DNA of 64,000 nt from contig JADKHK010000005.1 in NCBI GenBank assembly GCA_016721845.1, positions 1 to 64,000 of the forward strand, read 5' to 3'. Position 1 is the first letter of the stretch. Each line of letters starts with the position of its first letter. Both the position numbers and the translations under genes were made by a program. Shown in pieces: positions 56,122 through 64,000 of this stretch. The stretch comes from Lysobacterales bacterium. GTDB taxonomy: Bacteria > Pseudomonadota > Gammaproteobacteria > Xanthomonadales > Ahniellaceae. The notes beneath the pieces are model-generated. The model was given only the letters and a program-made list of their open reading frames with translations, was not told the origin of the DNA and did no database searches.

Positions 56122-57783
56122 TCAGTCCGCTGCGGGCTGGGCGAACTTCTTCGCGAAGAAATCGCCTTCATTCCAGCTCGGTCGTTGCGGCGCATCGGCG
56201 ATGCGCTGGCCGATCAGGGCATTCAGGGCGGCGACGCGCGCTGCGGTCGGATAGTGGATCGACTGGTTCGCATCGTCGCTGGGGCGGTGATAGTGCTGGT
56301 CCAGGAAACCGTCGAGGCTGGCGATGCCGTCGAAGTGCGGGTCGCGCCCTTTCACGCCGCTGTCCAGATACACCGCCGGGATGCCGGCGCGGATGAAGGC
56401 GTACTGGTCGCTGCGCACGAACACGGTCTCCTCGGGCTTGGGATCGGGCGACAAGGCCATGCCCATGTCGGTCGCCGCAGCCTCGACCAGGCCCTTGAGT
56501 GAGGAATGCTCGATGCCGATCGGCACCATGTCGACCAGGTCACCCAGGACCACCGGCATGTCCATGTTGACGTTCGCGACGATGCTGCCTTTTGCGACCG
56601 GTGGTGTCGCGACGAATTGCTGGGCACCGAGCAGGCCCTTTTCCTCACCGGTCAGTGCGACGAACAGCAGCGAACGGCGCGGACCCTCGGCCGTCGTGGC
56701 CATGCGCCGCGCCGCTTCGAGCAGGATCGATACGCCGATGGCATTGTCGAGCGCGCCGTTGTAGATGGCGTCGCCGTCGATTTCGGCGCCGATGCCGAGG
56801 TGGTCGAGATGGGCGGTCAGAACCACGTGCTCCGCGGCCAGCGTGGCATCCGTGCCGGCAAGACGTGCGACCACGTTGAAGCTCTCGGCCGCTTCCATGC
56901 GAGTCGCCTGGGTCAGCGTCGCGGTGCCAGGCAAATCGAACGGCTTGAGGCGATTCTCGCGCATCATCGCGAACACCTCGTCGGCGCTGTGCGGCGATCC
57001 GGCGAAGATCGCTTCCGCCAGCGTGGCGCGCAGCGACACTCGCACGCGCAGTTCGGGGAAGCTGTCGATGGCACGACCGTCGCCTGCACGCAGACGCATG
57101 CCCGCGGCGCCCCAGTTCTTCGCACCCAGCGCCCACGGCCGCTTCTCCTCGTCGCGCGGGTCGCCGATCGAGATCGTGCCGATGGCGCCGCGTTCGGCCA
57201 GCAGTCTCGCCTTCTCCATGCGCGAGGCATGGAAGGCGCGCTCGTCGTTCGACAAGCTCGACGGCGCGTTCGCCAACAGCACCGCGATCTTGCCGCGCAC
57301 ATCGACGCCGGCGAAGTGATCCTGGCCGAGTTCGGGTGCATGCACGGCCTGGCCGACGAACACCAGCGGCGCGCTGATTTCGCTCGACGCCTCGTTGAAG
57401 TTCGCCGAGGGCACATAGTCCTGTTCGAACGCGAGCTCGCGGGTCTGTCCGTCGCGCACCAGCGCGAAGCGCGCGCCTTCGCGCACTGCCCGGGCGCGCA
57501 GCAACGGCACCGGCTGCAGGTAGCTGCCGGCAGCGGCCGGTTCAAGTCCGAGCTTGCGGAACTCGCTGGCGACATAGAGTGCCGCGAGATCGTAACCGCG
57601 TGTGCCGGTCTCGCGGCCTTCGAGCAGATCGTCGGCCAGGAAGCGCAGATCGGCCTCGATGCGGCGCGCAGCGGCCGTAGTGTCCTCGGCACTCGCGGGT
57701 GCTGGAGCCGTGTGCTCCGGTGCACAGGCAGCGAGGGTCAGCAGGGCAGCACCGATGAGCAGGGAACGCGGCAGCAGGAGCAT
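56122..57783 (-). CDS. M28 family metallopeptidase lipoprotein
   Basis: A 553-residue aminopeptidase with a lipobox (LIGAALLTLAAC, Cys ~19). An inserted PA-like domain (APLVFVGQAV, FAGVDVRGKIAVLLANAP) precedes the M28 core. Zinc ligands and catalytic residues are visible in LTAHLDHLG, NGALDNAIGVSILLEAA, LTGEEKGLLGAQ, NVNMDMPV and HYHRPSDD. Membrane-anchored peptide degradation outside the cytoplasm is likely. An ATG at 57783 is chosen over a GTG three codons earlier. Confidence 0.92.
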   Translation of the reverse strand: MLLLPRSLLIGAALLTLAACAPEHTAPAPASAEDTTAAARRIEADLRFLADDLLEGRETGTRGYDLAALYVASEFRKLGLEPAAAGSYLQPVPLLRARAVREGARFALVRDGQTRELAFEQDYVPSANFNEASSEISAPLVFVGQAVHAPELGQDHFAGVDVRGKIAVLLANAPSSLSNDERAFHASRMEKARLLAERGAIGTISIGDPRDEEKRPWALGAKNWGAAGMRLRAGDGRAIDSFPELRVRVSLRATLAEAIFAGSPHSADEVFAMMRENRLKPFDLPGTATLTQATRMEAAESFNVVARLAGTDATLAAEHVVLTAHLDHLGIGAEIDGDAIYNGALDNAIGVSILLEAARRMATTAEGPRRSLLFVALTGEEKGLLGAQQFVATPPVAKGSIVANVNMDMPVVLGDLVDMVPIGIEHSSLKGLVEAAATDMGMALSPDPKPEETVFVRSDQYAFIRAGIPAVYLDSGVKGRDPHFDGIASLDGFLDQHYHRPSDDANQSIHYPTAARVAALNALIGQRIADAPQRPSWNEGDFFAKKFAQPAAD

Positions 57784-57866
57784 CGATGGCACTCGAGAAG
57801 AAGCGATCCGTGCACGCTAGCAGCGCGAGCGCATATTGCTGCCGGCGACGGGACGAGCCGTGCGCG

Positions 57867-59891
57867 TTACTCCATGAGCGGCAGCATCACGCGCAGCAAC
57901 TGTCCGGTATCCGGCGCCGCTGCGGGGATGCTGTCCATGCGGCCGCCGATCCGAATCACGGTCTCGCGCAACAGGCCCAGCCCGAGCCGGCGCGGCGGCG
58001 TGTCGCGGGCAATGCCGCGCTGCGCATCGAGCAATTGTTCACGCAGGTGGCCGTCGTGGTCGGACAGGGTCAATACCGCCTGTGCCGCCTCGCCACGCAA
58101 GGTCACGATGATGTTGCTATCCGCCGGGTTCCCACGCAGCGCGTGGTCGAGCAGCTCAGTGCACAGGTGCACCAGGGTGTCGACGCTGCCCGACACCTGC
58201 AGTGCGGGAACGACATCGCCGTGCAGGCGTTGCTGGCGTTGGCGCGCGCGGGCGTCGGCGTCGTCGATGCAACGTTCGAGCACGAGCGAGAGATCGCTGC
58301 AGGTGCCGGAATCGTCGGTGTCCTCGGCGGCATGGGCCGACTCGCGCATGCGCAGCACGATCTGGATCAGCTCGCTGGCGTGGCGTGCGATCGCCGCCAG
58401 TGGCCGTGACAGATCCGGATTGGCGTGGTGCGCCGCGAGCAGGCGCTCGGCGCTGCCGCGGATATCGATCAACGGCGCCTGCAGGTCCTCGCCGGCCAGT
58501 GCGAGCAGGCGCTGGTTCAAGCTCGCCGCGGCATGCGCGCGCCGGCTTTGCGCTTCGGCGTGCTCCAGCGCCTCCTGCAGCGCCTCGCCCTGGACGCGCA
58601 GGGCTTCGCCACGGATGCGGCGTTCGCGCCCGATCCAGAACAACAACACGATCGCGGTCAGTCCGGCGATGCCGAGTCCGACCGCGCTGCGCAGCAGCAG
58701 GCGACTGCGTGCCAGTTCGGCGGCCTGCGCGGCTTCACGCTGTCGCAGCAGGGCGACATCGGCGTCGGCTTGCTGACGTTCATAACGTGCGCGCACCACG
58801 GCGACCCGGGCGTCGTCGCGTTGCGCCCGCAGCGATGCGGATTCGCTCTCGATCTCGTCGAGCAGGGCGACCGCGTGCTCGGCCTCGCCGCGGGCCGCAA
58901 ACACGTCGGCGAGCAGGCGCTTGGCGCGCAGGCGGCGATCCGGATCGTCGCTCTCGCTGCTGGCGACCAGCGCCGCGCGGGCCTCGCGTTCGGCGTTCAA
59001 CAAGGCGTAGTCACGCGGCTCGCCTTCCAGGCTGCGCGCCCGCAGCAGCCACACCTCGGCGCGCGCGCGCAAGGCGGCGGAAATGCCGGCCGCATGTTCG
59101 AGTTCGCGGGCGATCGCCTCGCCTTGCTGGATGTCGGACAGGGCGGCGTCGAAGCGACCGGCGCGGGCGTTGGCGACGCCGCGATTCGACAACGCCAGGC
59201 CCTGGCCGATGCGGTCGCCGTCGACCGCGTGGGCAGCGATGGCCTCGTCGAGCAGCTTCACGGCCTGCTCGGTGGTACCGGCTTCGAGCGCGAGATCGGC
59301 CAGATTGTTCAGCACAGACCCGACGCCGCGGGTAATGCCGTTGCTGCGCTTGACCGCGAGCGCGCGCCGGTAGTGTTCGCCGGCACGGACATCGTCGCCA
59401 AGATTGCTCAGCGCGTTGCCGAGATTGATCAGGGCCGCCGAGATGCGAGCCGCGTCCTGTTGTCCTTCGTAGATCGCCAGCGCCTTGCTTTCGGCCTCCA
59501 GGGCCTCGGCGTGCAAGCCGCTCATGTCGAGCGTCACGCCGAGTTGGGTCAGCGCGTCGGCATACGGCAACTGTGCCTTCGCATCATCGGTGAGTGCGAC
59601 GGCGCGCTCGAACTCGACCACGGCCTGGTCGTAACGACCGCGTTGGCGTTCGATCGAACCGAGGTTGATGCGCGCGCCGGCTTCACCCGCCGGATCGGTG
59701 CGTGCCTGTGCCAGTTGCAGCGCCTGTTGCGCGATCTGCTGGGCACGCTGCGGATCGCTGCGCAGCAGGGCCTTGGCTTCCTTGTTGAGTCGGGCGATGT
59801 CGTCCGGTGCTGCCGCGGCGACCACGCTGGCCAGCAGCATGCCGATGATGGCCATGCTGCAGCGCCCGATGACCCTGCCCGCGTTCCCCAT
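57867..59891 (-). CDS. TPR sensor with degenerate histidine-kinase module
   Basis: A 674-residue protein: signal peptide (~13-28), about six TPR units in the periplasm (LNLGSIERQRGRYDQAVVEF, INLGNALSNLGDDVRAGEHY and others), a membrane segment near 405-425 (LRSAVGLGIAGLTAIVLLFWI), a coiled coil, then a kinase-like end. The H-box reads LALAGEDLQAPLIDIRG where SHELRTPL is expected, so the phospho-accepting His is Gly. The N-box reads ELLDHALRG with His for the essential Asn. The G-box GLGLLRETVIRIGG is intact. Probably a receptor pseudokinase. Confidence 0.8.
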   Translation of the reverse strand: MGNAGRVIGRCSMAIIGMLLASVVAAAAPDDIARLNKEAKALLRSDPQRAQQIAQQALQLAQARTDPAGEAGARINLGSIERQRGRYDQAVVEFERAVALTDDAKAQLPYADALTQLGVTLDMSGLHAEALEAESKALAIYEGQQDAARISAALINLGNALSNLGDDVRAGEHYRRALAVKRSNGITRGVGSVLNNLADLALEAGTTEQAVKLLDEAIAAHAVDGDRIGQGLALSNRGVANARAGRFDAALSDIQQGEAIARELEHAAGISAALRARAEVWLLRARSLEGEPRDYALLNAEREARAALVASSESDDPDRRLRAKRLLADVFAARGEAEHAVALLDEIESESASLRAQRDDARVAVVRARYERQQADADVALLRQREAAQAAELARSRLLLRSAVGLGIAGLTAIVLLFWIGRERRIRGEALRVQGEALQEALEHAEAQSRRAHAAASLNQRLLALAGEDLQAPLIDIRGSAERLLAAHHANPDLSRPLAAIARHASELIQIVLRMRESAHAAEDTDDSGTCSDLSLVLERCIDDADARARQRQQRLHGDVVPALQVSGSVDTLVHLCTELLDHALRGNPADSNIIVTLRGEAAQAVLTLSDHDGHLREQLLDAQRGIARDTPPRRLGLGLLRETVIRIGGRMDSIPAAAPDTGQLLRVMLPLME

Positions 59892-59951
59892 CGCCTCCGC
59901 TCCGCAACTGCGTTCGAGCTTAGCCGGAACCCGTCTTGGCGGCGGCGCGGG

Positions 59952-62900
59952 TCAGGCGTCAAACAAGGTCAGCAGGTCTTCCGACGACAGGGTCGAGAGC
60001 GTGGCCTCGCCATGCTCGAGCACGGCATCGGCGATCTCGCGCTTCTTCTGCTTGAGCGCATTCATGCGTTCTTCGACGGTGCCGCGGCATTGCAGTTCGT
60101 AGATGAACACCGGCTTGTCCTGGCCGATGCGATGGGCGCGGTCGATCGCCTGGGCTTCCGCGGCCGGATTCCACCACGGGTCGTACAGGACCACGGTATC
60201 GGCACGGGTCAGGTTCAAGCCGACGCCGCCGGCTTTCAGCGAGATCAGGAACACCGGGACCTGGCCGTCCTGGAAGCGTGCGACCTGCACCTCGCGACGT
60301 TTGGTGCTGCCGTCGAGTCGTGCATAGGTGATGCCGTGCGCGATCAGGGCTTCCTGGATCAGGTCGAGCATGCGCGTGAACTGCGAGAACACCAGCACCG
60401 CGCGACCCTCGTCGACCAGGGTCGGCACCAGGTCCATCAGCGCATCGAGCTTGGCCGAGCTGGGCTCGTCGCTCTTGCGTCCCGCCTCGATCAGGCGCGG
60501 ATCGCAGCAGATCTGGCGGAGCTTGAGCAGTGCATCGAGGATGGTGATCTGCGAGGCGCCATAGCCCTGCGCCGACAGCGCTTCGCGCACGCGCGCCTCC
60601 ATCTGTACGCGCACCGTCTCGTACAGGTCGCGTTGTGCGCCTTCGAGTTCGACCGGTTGCACGATCAGGGTGCGCGAGGGCAGGTCGCGTGCCACTTCCG
60701 ATTTGCGTCGGCGCAGCAGGAAGGGTGCGATGCGCTTGCGCAGGCGATCGGCAGCATCGACATCGCGGTCGCGCTCGATCGGCTGGCGAAAGCGCGTGCG
60801 GAACTGCTCGTGGCTGCCGAGCAGGCCCGGGAAGGCGAGATCGAACTGCGCCTTCAATTCACCCAGGTGATTCTCGACCGGCGTGCCGGTCAGGCACAGG
60901 CGGCGGGTAGCGTCGAGCTGGGAGGCCGCTGCGTGGCTGCGACTGGACGCGTTCTTCAGCCACTGCGCCTCGTCGAACACCGCCAGCGTAAAGCGCTGCG
61001 CTTTCAGCTGTTCAATGTCGCGCCACAGCAGCGCATAACTGGTGATGACCAGGTCGACATCGCCGAGCGCATCGAAATGTTCATGGCGCTCGGCACCGGC
61101 GAGGACACGCACGCGCAGCATCGGTGCGAAGCGTTCGGCCTCGGCACGCCAGTTGTCGACCACGCTGGTCGGGCACAGCACCAGCGCCGGCGTCTTCAGT
61201 GCGCCGTCCTGCTTCAGCACGACGATGTGTGCGAGCACCTGCACGGTCTTGCCGAGTCCCATGTCATCGGCCAGCACGCCGCCGAACTGGAATGCCTGCA
61301 GGAAGTCGAGCCAGGCCAGTCCTTCCTTCTGGTAGGGCCGCAGTTCCGCATTGAAGCCGGGCGGCGGTTCGCGCGCCTCGACGCCGCGGAAGCCGCGCAC
61401 GCGTTCGATGAAGTCGGCGGCCTCCCGGCTCGGCAGGAAACGCCAGTCCGGGGACGGATCCAGCGATGCGATGCGCGCGCGCGGCAGGCCGATGCGGCCA
61501 TCACCGGAGGAATCGAGATCGGCGACCAGGTCCAGCAAGGGGGTCAGGCGCTCATTCGCGATGAACACGCGCCGGCCGTCGGGCAGCGTCAGGCGCAGGC
61601 CATCCGGGCGCTGCTCTTCCGGACGCGACAACGCTTCCAGCAGCACCGGGACCAGATCGACCGGCTGGCCATCGACCTCGATCCCCAAACGCAGCGAGAA
61701 CCAGTCGTTGCCATCTTCTTCGACGCGCAGATCGAGCGTGCCGATGTCGGGCTCGAGCGCAATCGGGAACTCGTCGTTGGAGCGCAGTTCGATGTGACTG
61801 GCCGCGGCATCGCGACGCAGCTCCTCGATCCAGGCCAGCAACTCGCCGTTCTTCAGGCGGCCATTCCAGTACCAGTGTTCGGCCGGACCGCCGACACCGT
61901 GCGAGCTGCCCGGCTTGAAGCCATGGCGTGCAAGGAACTGGCTGGCGCGCGCCTCGGCCTCGACATCGCGGCTGAGCACATGGATGCGGCCGTCGTCCCC
62001 GCGCCAGCGCAATTCGGTGCTGCGATCGCCGGCTCGCACCTCGTGGCGGCCGTAGCGGAAGCCGAGATGGGCGGTGGCCTGGGTCAGCAGATCGGACCGG
62101 TTGAGGTAGGGCGCGCCACCGATCAGCACCACGGCCGTCGGTGCGATCGGCGAGGCCGGCGTCGTCGCCAGCGTCTTCGGCAGCGGCAGTTGTCCGTGCG
62201 GGAACAGGCGCGTCATCACCTCGCTGGCGAGTTCGACCTCGTCCGGAGCAACCACCGGCAATTCGCGCAGTTGTGCGAGATCGCTGTCGTCGAGATCGCT
62301 CAGCACCGGTCCGATGATGCCGCCGTCGACATCGAGATAGCGCCGGTAGCGGGTGTTCGAGAGCGCCACGCCGCTGGGTTCGACGCGCAGCTGCAGCTGC
62401 TGGTCGCCGCTGGCTGCGAGCTGCCATTCGGCCTGGAGCAGTCGCGCCGCACCGGGATGCAGGGCCGGGCCATGCAGGTGCTGCAGGCGCAATTCGATGC
62501 CGAGCGCGAAGAACTGCTGCAGCATCGGATCGATCGGGCCGTCGAACAGCAGCCAGTAGTCGCCATCGATGTATTCGATGCCATCGAAGCCGAGCAGCGA
62601 CAGGGCCGCCAGGCGCTCGTGCATCGGCCAGCCCTGCAGGAGTTGCAAGACCCGTGGCGATTCCAGATCGACCCGGCGCGGATGCGACCAGCGACCGTCC
62701 TTGCTGCGCCGCGCCCGCAACGGACGGAACAGCAGGCGGGCCGACTCGTCCGCAGTCACCAGCACCAGCAGTTCGGTCGGATCCCGCTGCAGTTCGGCGC
62801 CCGGGGCGCGCTCGGCCAGCGTTTCCCAGGCACTGCGCTGCGGAGTGACCACCGGCTCGCGCGCCGGCGTCGCCAGACGCAGCAGGTACTGGATCAGGGC

Positions 62901-63167
62901 GGCGGCATGCTTGCATTCGAACCCGACCGGGCAGCTGCAGTCGCTGAGCAGGGTCGGGCCGCGGCCGCGCGGATGGGTCAGGGTCAGGCTGGTGTCGTAG
63001 ATGTGCCCGCGCGTGCCGAGCACCTGTGCATTGACGCCGTGTTCGTCGGGCTGCAGCAGTTCGCGCACCGCCCCGCGTTCGGCCAGCGCAGTGCCGCGCG
63101 CCCAGGCCGGGCCGAATTCGACCGGGAAGCGTTCCGCATGCGATTGCAGGTAGTCGGTCAGGGTCAT
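59952..63167 (-). CDS. SWIM zinc-finger SNF2-family helicase
   Basis: A 1071-residue protein. The N-terminus has a SWIM finger (Cys77, Cys79, Cys85, His87: CSCPVGFECKH). After a long middle region comes the SNF2 motor: motif I ADDMGLGKTVQ, II FDEAQWLKN, III LTGTPVEN, V SLKAGGVGLNLTRAD, VI AIDRAHRIGQ. Motif II is DEAQ rather than DEAH. It is a double-strand DNA translocase likely acting in DNA repair or nucleoprotein remodelling. It is transcribed away from folE, and its start at 63167 lies 99 nt from that of folE. Confidence 0.95.
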   Translation of the reverse strand: MTLTDYLQSHAERFPVEFGPAWARGTALAERGAVRELLQPDEHGVNAQVLGTRGHIYDTSLTLTHPRGRGPTLLSDCSCPVGFECKHAAALIQYLLRLATPAREPVVTPQRSAWETLAERAPGAELQRDPTELLVLVTADESARLLFRPLRARRSKDGRWSHPRRVDLESPRVLQLLQGWPMHERLAALSLLGFDGIEYIDGDYWLLFDGPIDPMLQQFFALGIELRLQHLHGPALHPGAARLLQAEWQLAASGDQQLQLRVEPSGVALSNTRYRRYLDVDGGIIGPVLSDLDDSDLAQLRELPVVAPDEVELASEVMTRLFPHGQLPLPKTLATTPASPIAPTAVVLIGGAPYLNRSDLLTQATAHLGFRYGRHEVRAGDRSTELRWRGDDGRIHVLSRDVEAEARASQFLARHGFKPGSSHGVGGPAEHWYWNGRLKNGELLAWIEELRRDAAASHIELRSNDEFPIALEPDIGTLDLRVEEDGNDWFSLRLGIEVDGQPVDLVPVLLEALSRPEEQRPDGLRLTLPDGRRVFIANERLTPLLDLVADLDSSGDGRIGLPRARIASLDPSPDWRFLPSREAADFIERVRGFRGVEAREPPPGFNAELRPYQKEGLAWLDFLQAFQFGGVLADDMGLGKTVQVLAHIVVLKQDGALKTPALVLCPTSVVDNWRAEAERFAPMLRVRVLAGAERHEHFDALGDVDLVITSYALLWRDIEQLKAQRFTLAVFDEAQWLKNASSRSHAAASQLDATRRLCLTGTPVENHLGELKAQFDLAFPGLLGSHEQFRTRFRQPIERDRDVDAADRLRKRIAPFLLRRRKSEVARDLPSRTLIVQPVELEGAQRDLYETVRVQMEARVREALSAQGYGASQITILDALLKLRQICCDPRLIEAGRKSDEPSSAKLDALMDLVPTLVDEGRAVLVFSQFTRMLDLIQEALIAHGITYARLDGSTKRREVQVARFQDGQVPVFLISLKAGGVGLNLTRADTVVLYDPWWNPAAEAQAIDRAHRIGQDKPVFIYELQCRGTVEERMNALKQKKREIADAVLEHGEATLSTLSSEDLLTLFDA

Positions 63168-63266
63168 GGGCGCAGGCAAAAGACCGCCCATCTTCGCAGA
63201 GCCACGCCGGAAATACAGCGTCCTGCGACCTCGGCTAGCATCGGCGCATCGAATCCGGGGTCAGGC

Positions 63267-63860
63267 ATGAGCAAGTCGAGCGAAGACATCCGTCGTGAAC
63301 AGGCCGAAGAGGCCGTGCGCACCTTGCTGCGTTACGCCGGCGAAGACCCGGCGCGCGAAGGCCTGCTCGACACGCCGCGCCGCGTCGTCGAGGCCTATGG
63401 CGACTGGTTCAGCGGCTATGCGCTCGATCCCGAGGACTACCTCAAGCGCACCTTCGAGGAAGTCGCCGGCTACGACGAGATGATCGTGCTGCGCGACATC
63501 GAATACGAAAGCCATTGCGAGCACCACATGGCGCCGATCATCGGCAAGGCCCACATCGGCTACATCCCCGATGGTGCAGTGGTCGGGATCTCGAAACTCG
63601 CGCGCGTGGTCGAAGCCTATGCGCGCCGCTTCCAGGTCCAGGAAAAAATGACCGCGCAGATCGCGCGCTGCATCGAGCAGGTGCTGAAGCCGCGTGGCGT
63701 CGGCGTGGTCGTGGTCGGCGCGCACGAATGCATGACCACGCGCGGCATCCACAAGCGCGGAGTCAGCATGGTCACATCGAAGATGCTCGGCAGCTTCCGC
63801 GACGACGCCCGCACCCGCGCCGAGTTCCTGAACTTCATCGAGATCGGGCCGGGACGGTGA
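63267..63860 (+). CDS. folE: GTP cyclohydrolase I
   Basis: A 197-residue FolE converting GTP to 7,8-dihydroneopterin triphosphate, the first step of folate synthesis. Zinc ligands are Cys84 and His87 (ESHCEHHMAP) and Cys155 (GAHECMTTRG); VGISKLARVVEAYARRFQVQE is conserved. Length is standard. Its stop overlaps the recQ start by 4 nt (GTGA). It is divergent from the SNF2 gene. Confidence 0.97.
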   Translation: MSKSSEDIRREQAEEAVRTLLRYAGEDPAREGLLDTPRRVVEAYGDWFSGYALDPEDYLKRTFEEVAGYDEMIVLRDIEYESHCEHHMAPIIGKAHIGYIPDGAVVGISKLARVVEAYARRFQVQEKMTAQIARCIEQVLKPRGVGVVVVGAHECMTTRGIHKRGVSMVTSKMLGSFRDDARTRAEFLNFIEIGPGR

Positions 63861-64000
63861 CGTTGGCGATCGCGGGCGACGCCGCCCGCTCCACCCTGCG
63901 CCGCGTCTTCGGTTTCGAATCCTTCCGTCCGCCGCAGGACGAGATCGTCGCGCACGTGATCGACGGCGGCGATGCCCTGGTGTTGATGCCGACCGGCGGC
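63857..64000 (+). CDS. recQ: RecQ helicase, 5' end (truncated by window)
   Basis: 48 codons are visible: a GTG start inside the folE stop (GTGA), then TLRRVFGFESFRPPQDEIV and GGDALVLMPTGG, the RecQ FR-x-x-Q (motif 0) and the start of Walker A (LMPTGGGKS in the family). RecQ unwinds DNA with 3'-5' polarity in recombination repair. The rest lies beyond the window. Confidence 0.85.
   Translation, partial: MTLAIAGDAARSTLRRVFGFESFRPPQDEIVAHVIDGGDALVLMPTGG

Noticed and set aside
58425..63860. A very long plus-strand frame antisense to the sensor and SNF2 genes, in frame with folE
   Set aside because: Composition is Gln/Arg/Ala-rich without family motifs. It is the mirror of codon bias in two real minus-strand genes; only the last part from 63267 is folE.

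Overview
The window is 64 kb of GC-rich bacterial chromosome, densely packed on both strands. It looks like a gammaproteobacterium of the Lysobacterales (Xanthomonadales), perhaps Rhodanobacteraceae. The basis is indirect: two secreted proteins ending in an F-x-D/N-G-F-E tail, REP palindromes with a RAYT transposase, and the overall gene repertoire. This placement is an inference; no rRNA or marker gene was compared. No prophage, integrative element, CRISPR array or replication origin was seen.

Layout. 1-4 kb: the 3' end of a large secreted protein, a DPPR-synthase-like UbiA enzyme coupled to a GT-C membrane glycosyltransferase, and tRNA-Ile2(CAU). 4-15 kb: an MDR oxidoreductase, a small Cys-tailed protein, katG with a well-formed OxyR site, a phospholipase D/cardiolipin synthase, a class V aminotransferase, and an exported M16 peptidase.

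15-27 kb: a purine catabolism region. On the minus strand lie xdhA-xdhB, then xdhC with a small membrane gene. Divergent from these run adenine deaminase, uraH and puuD. A second minus-strand unit carries dtd, uraD, alc (allantoicase), an exported amidohydrolase, an unusually long allA, and a DUF433/DUF5615 toxin-antitoxin pair. Together they cover adenine to hypoxanthine, xanthine, urate, HIU, OHCU and allantoin, then allantoate to ureidoglycolate to glyoxylate. Allantoinase is not in the window.

27-36 kb: an LpxL-like acyltransferase, a TPR protein, an oxidoreductase, and a tight plus-strand operon (30.4-35.85 kb) coding for a cupredoxin, an exported protein, a TMEM43-family protein, an Lgt-like membrane enzyme, a radical SAM protein resembling the MJ0619/tetraether-synthase family, and a small membrane protein. 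This operon is the best candidate here for an undescribed, perhaps lipid-modifying, system.

36-48 kb: a frameshifted GGDEF-EAL gene, a secreted protein with the C-terminal tail, a Tat-exported amidase, an NtrX-like regulator without GAFTGA, uppP, an orphan Hpt protein, a GIY-YIG protein, and the formaldehyde-detoxifying pair frmA-fghA. 48-51.3 kb: nine REP palindromes around a RAYT gene. 51-64 kb: glpK, several small unknown genes, an M28 lipoprotein peptidase, a TPR receptor with a degenerate histidine-kinase module, a SWIM-SNF2 helicase, folE, and the start of recQ. Many neighbouring genes overlap by 4 nt (ATGA or GTGA), pointing to pervasive translational coupling.
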